Shown here: in pieces, positions 6,190-10,661 of the stretch | Layout of the letters: each line of letters opens with the position of its first letter | Position numbering within the stretch: position 1 is the stretch's first letter | NCBI GenBank assembly: GCA_902795095.1 | Contig: CADBKB010000047.1 | Coordinates: forward strand, 1 to 10,661 | Source of the DNA: Oscillospiraceae bacterium | Lineage (GTDB): Bacteria > Bacillota_A > Clostridia > Oscillospirales > Oscillospiraceae | DNA length: 10,661 nt | Reading direction: 5' to 3' | Made by a program: the position numbers and the translations under genes | The notes under the pieces: model-generated | What the model was told of the DNA's origin: nothing | Databases searched by the model: none | Seen by the model: only the letters and a program-made list of their open reading frames with translations

Positions 6190-6960
6190 TCAATCAAATG
6201 AAAAACCGAGATATGCCCGGGGGATTTTTTGTCCGAAAGTGAAGTATTTTATCATGCCCCGGGGCTGCTTGATTCCGGGCGCAAATACCTCCGCGCCGGG
6301 CAGACCCAGCTTTGCCGCGGCCTGCGCGGGCCGGTCGGCCAGCAGCTCCGGGACCCGGGCCGATCCATCGGGCAGCGCCGAAATCGCGGCGCAGCCGCCG
6401 GGAAAGGTATACAGCCGCGTCCCCGTCGCCTGCAGATAAGCATATGCCGCGTCGTCCCATTCGCAGTATGGCGCGGCCAGACAGGACCGGCGGACGCTGC
6501 GATAGGTCTGCGCGTCCACGGGCGTCAGGGCAGACTCCTGCCCTGTTTGCGCGTGGAAGCGCGTGCAGTAGAAGGCCGCTTCATAGCCCTGGGCTCCGTA
6601 ATAATCATAGAGCGATCGCTCCGCCGGACACAGGCAGGCAAAGTCCATGCCCGCCCCCGCAAGGGCCTGCTCCAGCTCCCCCAGCAAGGTCCGGGCCAAT
6701 CCCCGCCCCCGGTGCTCCGGCGCCGTAGCCACAGCGTAGAGATAGGCGCCGCGCTGCGCCGCGTCCCGGGTGCACAGCGTCACGGGGATCCAGCTGGCCA
6801 TGGAGGCGATCTGCCCCGGCGCCCCGATCACGCGGGTATGGACCTTGGGAGGAAAAAACCGGAAGAACGCCTCCGTCACCTCCGGACCGTCGCCGAAGAC
6901 CCGCTGCCACAGCGCCTGCAGGGCGGGCTGCTCCTCCGGCGCTGCCCGGCGGCTGATCAC
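6190..6960 (-). CDS. GNAT-family N-acetyltransferase
   Basis: GNAT enzymes transfer an acyl group from acyl-CoA to an amine. The central beta strand and pyrophosphate-binding loop are clear: YLYAVATAPEHRGRGLARTLL (74-94 region), with the R-G-x-G-x-A signature at 84-89. Motif B follows as CLCPAERSLYDYYGAQGYE (109-127). The chain is 256 residues, longer than a minimal GNAT of about 150. The extra C-terminal part (about 145-256, ending GMIKYF then PRAYLGFSFD) could be a second, degenerate GNAT-like or substrate-lid domain. The start is GTG at 6960, sharing the four bases GTGA with the stop of the preceding DUF2156 gene, so translation is coupled. The acceptor substrate is unknown. The partner suggests a surface or aminoacyl-transfer role, but that is inference. 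Confidence 0.85.
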   Translation of the reverse strand: MISRRAAPEEQPALQALWQRVFGDGPEVTEAFFRFFPPKVHTRVIGAPGQIASMASWIPVTLCTRDAAQRGAYLYAVATAPEHRGRGLARTLLGELEQALAGAGMDFACLCPAERSLYDYYGAQGYEAAFYCTRFHAQTGQESALTPVDAQTYRSVRRSCLAAPYCEWDDAAYAYLQATGTRLYTFPGGCAAISALPDGSARVPELLADRPAQAAAKLGLPGAEVFAPGIKQPRGMIKYFTFGQKIPRAYLGFSFD

Positions 6961-7856
6961 AGGGTGGCCTCCGGCATCGGGAAGCCGCGGAATTTTTCCA
7001 GCAGCACATCGGGATGGTAGGACAGCTTGGATTTCCGCAGGCCGGGCAAGCCCATATCCTCCTCCCGGTTCAGGAAGCGGACCTCGGGATAGCGGCTGCG
7101 GATCAGCCGGGCAAATTCGCGGTTGATGAGCGGATACGCCCCCGGCACGTCGGCATAAGCCTTCTCGAAATTGACGTCAAAGGTGTCTGTGCGCAGGCGG
7201 TTGCCCATGGTCATGGCGACGATACGCCCGTCGGCATACAGGGCCAGGCCCTCCATGCCCAGCGCGTCGTAGGCGCGGAAGGCGCGGCAGAGGGCCACCT
7301 TTTCCAGCCGGTAATCGTGCTCGGGATCCTCGTGGACCCGGTACCAATCGGCAGCCATCGCCATGCAGTCGTCCAGATTTTCCCCGGAAATGGGCTTTAC
7401 ATACCAGTCCGGATACAGCTCATTGAACCGGTTGATGTGGTTGCGCTTCTGCTGGAGCTTCTTGCCCCGCAGCTCGGCCAGGCGGTCGATCTCATAGAGG
7501 TAGTCGAAGCCGTCCCGGTTGGCGGCAAAGCCGTACTTCCCCGGGAACAGGGCCTGCATCTCCTCCACAGCGGCCTGATCCAGGCCGTACAGACGCATGG
7601 GAATGCCCCGCTCCGCCGCGTCGGCTTCCAATGCCTCGATGACGGCCTTGCGGCTGCGGGAGCCGGGATAGACGTACATGCTGCGCCCGTCCCAGTGGGA
7701 GAACAGCACAAGCTCCCCCTCCACCAGGGCAAACTGCTGGTGGCCCCAGATATAGATATTTACAAAAGAGTACTCACAGCCGCGATACTCGGCGTTGAAA
7801 AACAGCTCGCTCAGCTCCTTTCGGTCAGCGAGCACAGGGCGGCGAAAAGGGATCAT
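6957..7856 (-). CDS. DUF2156 protein, phosphatidylglycerol lysyltransferase C-terminal-like
   Basis: This 299-residue protein resembles the DUF2156/LPG-synthase C-terminal family, which has the double GNAT fold of the catalytic part of MprF. MprF moves an amino acid from aminoacyl-tRNA to phosphatidylglycerol. Support comes from the conserved block LRGKKLQQKRNHINRF (129-144), AMTMGNRLRTDTFDVNFEKA (214-233), and the terminal signature NREEDMGLPGLRKSKLSYHP (263-282). There is no membrane flippase domain and no signal peptide, so it is a soluble stand-alone version. The ATG at 7856 has AGAAGG about 6-7 nt upstream; the frame stays open far upstream, but no better start exists and the promoter at 7890-7918 fixes the 5' end. 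It overlaps the following GNAT gene by 4 nt. Whether it uses aminoacyl-tRNA, and onto what acceptor, is unknown. Confidence 0.85.
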   Translation of the reverse strand: MIPFRRPVLADRKELSELFFNAEYRGCEYSFVNIYIWGHQQFALVEGELVLFSHWDGRSMYVYPGSRSRKAVIEALEADAAERGIPMRLYGLDQAAVEEMQALFPGKYGFAANRDGFDYLYEIDRLAELRGKKLQQKRNHINRFNELYPDWYVKPISGENLDDCMAMAADWYRVHEDPEHDYRLEKVALCRAFRAYDALGMEGLALYADGRIVAMTMGNRLRTDTFDVNFEKAYADVPGAYPLINREFARLIRSRYPEVRFLNREEDMGLPGLRKSKLSYHPDVLLEKFRGFPMPEATL

Positions 7857-7889
7857 AAACAGCCTTCTTTCAAGATTGATTCTTAATAT

Positions 7890-7918
7890 ATTGTAGCATT
7901 TCCGCGTCCGAAAGGCAA
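7890..7918 (-). promoter_or_regulatory. Sigma-A-type promoter for the DUF2156-GNAT operon
   Basis: On the minus strand the -35 is TTGCCT (7918-7913) and the -10 is TACAAT (7895-7890), with a 17-nt spacer ending in TGC. The -35 and extended -10 layout are the same as at the ftsH promoter. Transcription should start near 7883, leaving a leader of about 27 nt. Confidence 0.78.
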
Positions 7919-7925
7919 GGACGCG

Positions 7926-7954
7926 TTGCATTTTCAGAGAATTGGCGGTACAAT
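7926..7954 (+). promoter_or_regulatory. Sigma-A-type promoter for mnmA
   Basis: TACAAT (7949-7954) matches five of six -10 positions. TTGCAT (7926-7931) lies exactly 17 nt upstream as a modest -35. There is no TG before the -10. Its -35 box is separated by only 7 nt from the -35 of the divergent DUF2156 promoter. Transcription from about 7961 would leave a leader of about 19 nt containing just the ribosome binding site. Confidence 0.68.
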
Positions 7955-7979
7955 AGGGCAAAAGAAAGGAGGCGACGCC

Positions 7980-9011
7980 ATGGAAAGGATCCTGATCGCC
8001 ATGTCCGGCGGGGTGGATTCCGCGGTGAGCTGCGCCCTGCTGCAGGCAAAGGGCTATTCCGTCGCCGGCGGGACCATGCTGCTGCGCCCCGGCGCAGAGG
8101 CCGAGGCGGAGGACGCCGGCGCCGTATGTGAACAGCTTGGTGTGCCCTTCCGTCAGTTTGCCTGGCAGAACGCCTTCCGCGCCACCGTGGAGGCGGACTT
8201 CTGCCGCCAGTACTGCGCCGGCCGGACGCCGAACCCCTGCGTGCTGTGCAACAAAACCATAAAATTCGGCAGATTTCTGGACGAAGCTCTGGCCATGGGC
8301 TATGACGGCATCGCCACCGGGCACTATGCCCGCATTGAGTGCAGCGGCGGCCGGTATCTTCTGCGCATCGCTGCCGACGCCGCCAAGGACCAGACCTATA
8401 TGCTCTACGGCCTCAGCCAGGCGCAGCTCGCCCGGAGCCTCTTCCCCCTGGGGGAGTATACCAAAGCCCGGGTGCGGGAGATCGCCGCAGACCTGGGCCT
8501 GCACCTGGCAGCCAAGCACGACAGCCAGGACATATGCTTTATTCCCGACGGGGACTACTGCGCCTATCTTGTCCGGCGGGGCGTTTCCCTCACCCCGGGC
8601 CGCTTCCGCACGGTGGACGGCGCGGATCTCGGCCCCCACCGGGGCGCGGAATGCTACACCATCGGCCAGCGCCGGGGCCTCGGCCTGAGCGCGGGCGAAC
8701 GGATCTATGTGACCGCCAAGCCCTGGCCGGACGTCACCGTGGGACCCAATGAGGCCCTGTTCTCCCGCCGGGTCGCCGTGGAGGACGTCAACTATATCGC
8801 CGTGGACCGTCTGGACGCGCCCAGGCGGGTGCGGGCAAAGCTGCGCTATACGCCGCGGTTTGCCGACGCCACCCTGATCCCCACCGAATCCGGCGCGCAG
8901 CTTCTGTTTGACGTGCCTCAGCGGGCCGTCACCCCGGGGCAGAGCGCGGTATTCTATGAGGATGACTATGTCCTTGGCGGCGGCGTCATCACCGGCGCGG
9001 AAAAAGAATGA
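7980..9011 (+). CDS. mnmA: tRNA-specific 2-thiouridylase MnmA
   Basis: MnmA places sulfur at position 2 of the wobble uridine U34 in tRNA-Lys, tRNA-Glu and tRNA-Gln. It activates the base with ATP and takes sulfur from a cysteine desulfurase route. At 343 residues it is slightly shorter than E. coli MnmA (about 368). The PP-loop ATPase motif is AMSGGVDSAV (7-16). The catalytic cysteines are C90 in NPCVLCNKTIKF and C186 in HDSQDICFIPDG. The tRNA-binding and C-terminal beta-barrel regions follow, with YTIGQRRGLGL (226-236) and a terminal GGGVI (333-337). C87 occupies the place of E. coli Asp99, giving a CxxC. The ATG at 7980 has AAAGGAGG (7965-7972) 7 nt upstream; an in-frame TTG at 7926 lies in the -35 box. 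The gene is monocistronic and ends in a bidirectional terminator shared with the convergent gene. Confidence 0.95.
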   Translation: MERILIAMSGGVDSAVSCALLQAKGYSVAGGTMLLRPGAEAEAEDAGAVCEQLGVPFRQFAWQNAFRATVEADFCRQYCAGRTPNPCVLCNKTIKFGRFLDEALAMGYDGIATGHYARIECSGGRYLLRIAADAAKDQTYMLYGLSQAQLARSLFPLGEYTKARVREIAADLGLHLAAKHDSQDICFIPDGDYCAYLVRRGVSLTPGRFRTVDGADLGPHRGAECYTIGQRRGLGLSAGERIYVTAKPWPDVTVGPNEALFSRRVAVEDVNYIAVDRLDAPRRVRAKLRYTPRFADATLIPTESGAQLLFDVPQRAVTPGQSAVFYEDDYVLGGGVITGAEKE

Positions 9012-9015
9012 CAAA

Positions 9016-9049
9016 GGGCTGCTGCGTTGTGCCGCAGCAGCCCTGTTCT
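9016..9049. terminator. Bidirectional terminator between mnmA and the CFI-box gene
   Basis: GGGCTGCTGCG (9016-9026) and CGCAGCAGCCC (9033-9043) form a perfect 11-bp GC-rich stem with a 6-nt loop. On the plus strand TGTTCTTTC follows. On the minus strand TTTGTCATTCTTTTT follows, lying within the mnmA stop region. It sits in the 39-nt gap between convergent stop codons and should end both transcripts. Confidence 0.85.
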
Positions 9050-9050
9050 T

Positions 9051-9965
9051 TCAGCAGTATGTTTTCTTGAGCTCGCCCATCATTTTCCGGTAGAGCGCGT
9101 GGCAGCGGGCGTTGTCCCCCGCCTGCAGCGCTTCATGACACGGCTGCAGATAGCGCCGCAGAAGCTCGGGATAGATCCTGCGCCGATCCTCGCAGCAATC
9201 GATGCGAGCGACGATGCCCGGGGCAATGTCATAGTATTCCCGGATCTCCGCCGGTCCGCCGGGCCTGGCGCGCAGATAGCCGTCGCGGAAGATGCGGAAA
9301 TCCGTCAGCATCCGGCAGTCGTCCGGCTGGCCCAGATACTCGCACACCGCCGTGGTGATGAAGCACAGGGGATTCTTCTTAAATCCCGCGGAGAGCTCCT
9401 CAAAGGTGGTCAGCTCAAAGGGAGAATCGGGATACCGCTCCAGCCACCTGGCGCGCAGCGCTTCGCTGAAGCTCCGCCCGATCACCCGGGCGCTGCGGCA
9501 GGCCGTGGGCACCAGGAAGATGGCAACGGTGAATTTGACCCGTTCGCGCAGCTGGTTACGGCGGCCGCGGCTCTTCCATTCCTTCTGCGCCTTCATCCAG
9601 GCGTCTGTCTGCTCCATCAGCCAGGCTGCCGCGTCCCGGGCCTTGGCGTCCCGATCCGCGCCGCAGGCCAGGGCGCATCGCTCCAGCGCCGCGAAGGGGG
9701 CGCTGCAATCGGCGTAGTACCGCTCGAAATAATCAAAAAACAGCGGGCGGCTCATGTGCTCCATGGACTGGGGATATCCCACCGCCGCGTGCAGGGCGTC
9801 CCGCTGGAAGGCCAGATAGTCCGCCGCCGGATCTGAGGCGGCAGCCGCCTCCTTCAAAAGCTGCGCAAGGGTCAGGCGCTCGCCGCAGTACAGGCAGGAA
9901 AACTCCTCCAGTCCCTCCGGGATCATCAGTTCTTTGCCGCAATCGGGGCAAAAGCCTCGTTCCAT
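9051..9965 (-). CDS. Zinc-ribbon protein with CFI-box C-terminal domain
   Basis: This 304-residue protein has three visible parts. An N-terminal zinc ribbon has ligands C6-x2-C9 (FCPDCG) and C24-x2-C27 (CLYCG). A helical, charged middle region spans about 35-195. The C-terminal domain opens with CFITTAVCEYLGQPDDC (201-217) and continues through LTDFRIFRDGYL and YYDIAPGIVARI; this matches the family named for its CFI box, whose function is undetermined. There are 16 cysteines, five of them (257, 258, 276, 288, 304) in the last 50 residues. No signal peptide or clear membrane span is seen. The second of two close ATG codons (9965) is chosen because GGAGG lies 8 nt before it; the first (9971) is only 2 nt from that site. 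It diverges from the ECF sigma gene across 133 nt. Metal binding by the zinc ribbon is likely. Any redox or protein-assembly role is conjecture. Confidence 0.8.
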   Translation of the reverse strand: MERGFCPDCGKELMIPEGLEEFSCLYCGERLTLAQLLKEAAAASDPAADYLAFQRDALHAAVGYPQSMEHMSRPLFFDYFERYYADCSAPFAALERCALACGADRDAKARDAAAWLMEQTDAWMKAQKEWKSRGRRNQLRERVKFTVAIFLVPTACRSARVIGRSFSEALRARWLERYPDSPFELTTFEELSAGFKKNPLCFITTAVCEYLGQPDDCRMLTDFRIFRDGYLRARPGGPAEIREYYDIAPGIVARIDCCEDRRRIYPELLRRYLQPCHEALQAGDNARCHALYRKMMGELKKTYC

Positions 9966-9987
9966 TCCCATCCCCTCCTTCCGTCCT

Positions 9988-10016
9988 ATTTTTTCATATT
10001 TTTCCCGGCCTGTCAA
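9988..10016 (-). promoter_or_regulatory. Probable sigma-A-type promoter for the CFI-box gene
   Basis: On the minus strand a perfect TTGACA -35 (10016-10011) is followed after 17 nt by AAAAAT (9993-9988), preceded by TGA. The -10 lacks the first consensus T but keeps an extended-10 TG. An overlapping TATGAA is only 12 nt from the -35, too close to serve. The perfect -35 is the main support. Confidence 0.55.
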
Positions 10017-10034
10017 CAAAAATCCATCCGCTTC

Positions 10035-10060
10035 GCAACCTCTCCGCCCGGTACTGCGTC
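10035..10060 (+). promoter_or_regulatory. Candidate ECF-type promoter of the sigma factor gene
   Basis: GCAACC (10035-10040) is followed after 16 nt by CGTC (10057-10060). The AAC-containing -35 with a CGTC -10 at 16-17 nt is the general form used by Firmicutes ECF sigma factors (for example B. subtilis SigM and SigW). No good sigma-A promoter is evident in the same strand interval. Start of transcription near 10067 would give a leader of about 30 nt. It suggests positive autoregulation. Confidence 0.55.
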
Positions 10061-10098
10061 AATATTCACAGAGGCATACGCAAGAAAGGATTTTTCCC

Positions 10099-10659
10099 AT
10101 GGAAGATACCCAGATCATCGAGCTGTACTTCGCCCGCTCCGAAGACGCGATCGCCCAGACAGCAAATAAATACGGCGCTTACCTGCGCATGATCGCCGGC
10201 TCCATCCTGCCCGGCAGGGAGGATCGGGACGAGTGCGTGCAGGATACCTATCTGCGGACCTGGGAGACGATCCCGCCCCAGCGGCCGCAATATTTCCGCG
10301 CCTGGCTGGGCTGTCTGGTCCGCACCATCAGCATCAGCCGCTGGCGCGCACTGCACGCCGTCAAGCGCGGCGGCGGGGAATATGCCCTGTCCCTGGAGGA
10401 GCTGGGCGAATGCGTTCCGGCCTCGGACAATACTGCCGCCGTGGCTGACCGTGTGACGCTTTCCGCGGTGCTGGACCGCTTTCTCGCCGCGCGCAGGCCC
10501 ATCGACCGGCGGATCTTCCTGCAGCGATACTGGTATTTCCGTTCGATCAAACAGATCGCCGGGGACTGCGGCGTTGCCGAGGGCAGCGTCAAGGCGTCGC
10601 TGCACCGCAGCCGGGGCGTGCTCCGGCGTATGCTGGAGGAGGAGGGAATCGCACTGTGA
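10099..10659 (+). CDS. ECF-type RNA polymerase sigma factor (sigma-70 family)
   Basis: This 186-residue protein has the two-domain ECF plan. Sigma region 2 (about 25-90) contains GREDRDECVQDTYLRTWETIPP (39-60), the family's conserved core and -10 recognition block. It is joined by a linker (about 91-118, including KRGGGEYALSLEELGEC) to region 4 (about 120-180). Region 4 ends in the helix-turn-helix SIKQIAGDCGVAEGSVKASLHR (149-170), which would read the -35 box. There is no region 1.1 or 3 and no membrane segment. The ATG at 10099 has AAAGGA (10085-10090) 8 nt upstream; the frame is open earlier but without another ribosome binding site. An ECF-like promoter precedes it. A second gene appears to start four bases before its end, in the place where cognate regulators such as anti-sigma factors usually sit. 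The stimulus sensed is unknown. Confidence 0.93.
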   Translation: MEDTQIIELYFARSEDAIAQTANKYGAYLRMIAGSILPGREDRDECVQDTYLRTWETIPPQRPQYFRAWLGCLVRTISISRWRALHAVKRGGGEYALSLEELGECVPASDNTAAVADRVTLSAVLDRFLAARRPIDRRIFLQRYWYFRSIKQIAGDCGVAEGSVKASLHRSRGVLRRMLEEEGIAL

Positions 10660-10661
10660 AG
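10656..10661 (+). CDS. Probable start of a gene coupled to the ECF sigma factor (partial)
   Basis: A GTG at 10656 shares GTGA with the sigma factor stop codon and is followed by AAG, reading MK before the window ends. GGAGGAGGG (10636-10644) lies upstream at a spacing that could serve it. Only two codons are visible, so this is a call from context: the position and coupling are those usually occupied by an anti-sigma factor or other regulator. Confidence 0.4.

Noticed and set aside
6172..6192. T-run after the GNAT stop codon as an intrinsic terminator
   Set aside because: A run of six T occurs on the minus strand, but no stable hairpin precedes it.
5248..6201. 317-codon plus-strand frame opposite the amidohydrolase
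   Set aside because: There are no domain features. It would start within the second REP-like hairpin and run through the operon terminator, while the minus strand encodes a complete amidohydrolase.
7857..9014. Upstream extension of the DUF2156 frame antisense to mnmA
   Set aside because: The frame stays open for about 385 codons beyond the DUF2156 start, but it crosses that gene's promoter and shows no domain. It is a shadow of mnmA.

Overview
This GC-rich window reads as chromosomal DNA of a Gram-positive anaerobe, most likely a gut member of the class Clostridia (Oscillospirales-like). That is inferred from strong AAAGGAGG-type ribosome binding sites, TTG and GTG starts, the protein styles (type III iron alcohol dehydrogenase, CFI-box zinc-ribbon protein, the ECF sigma subtype) and the absence of proteobacterial features. 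I see no tRNA, rRNA, CRISPR array, phage or IS transposase gene.

Layout. (1) 1-867, minus strand: rlmB, a 2'-O-ribose rRNA methyltransferase, followed 29 nt later by the first 18 codons of an unidentified gene that leaves the window. (2) 868-1106: a divergent promoter region. (3) 1107-5170, plus strand: a three-gene operon of ftsH (TTG start), an mscS-type channel gene overlapping ftsH by 17 nt, and an iron-dependent alcohol/aldehyde dehydrogenase. It ends at an intrinsic terminator (5274-5312). Between the dehydrogenase and the terminator lies an 81-85 bp element of two inverted hairpins resembling a REP pair/BIME. (4) 5311-6192, minus strand: a TIM-barrel amidohydrolase with its own promoter. 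(5) 6190-7856, minus strand: a translationally coupled pair, a DUF2156 (MprF C-terminal-like) protein followed by a GNAT acetyltransferase. (6) 7857-7979: two back-to-back promoters. (7) 7980-9011, plus strand: mnmA, tRNA 2-thiouridylase. (8) 9012-9050: a bidirectional terminator between convergent genes. (9) 9051-9965, minus strand: a cysteine-rich protein with a zinc ribbon and a CFI-box C-terminal domain. (10) 10099-10659, plus strand: an ECF sigma factor preceded by an ECF-type promoter that it may itself recognise. A following gene probably starts at GTG 10656 and runs off the end.

How the parts work together. rlmB and mnmA are RNA-modification housekeeping genes. FtsH, MscS and the aldehyde dehydrogenase could be a membrane/osmotic/aldehyde stress operon, which is inference from co-transcription only. 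The last segment looks like the start of a self-regulated ECF sigma module, next to a divergent uncharacterised cysteine-rich gene. No intergenic gap exceeds 300 bases.

Most of the window is ordinary. The strongest unexplained signal is the hairpin pair at 5181-5265: its two arms differ only by paired compensatory base changes. The CFI-box gene beside the ECF sigma gene and the coupled DUF2156-GNAT pair are the best protein-level leads.
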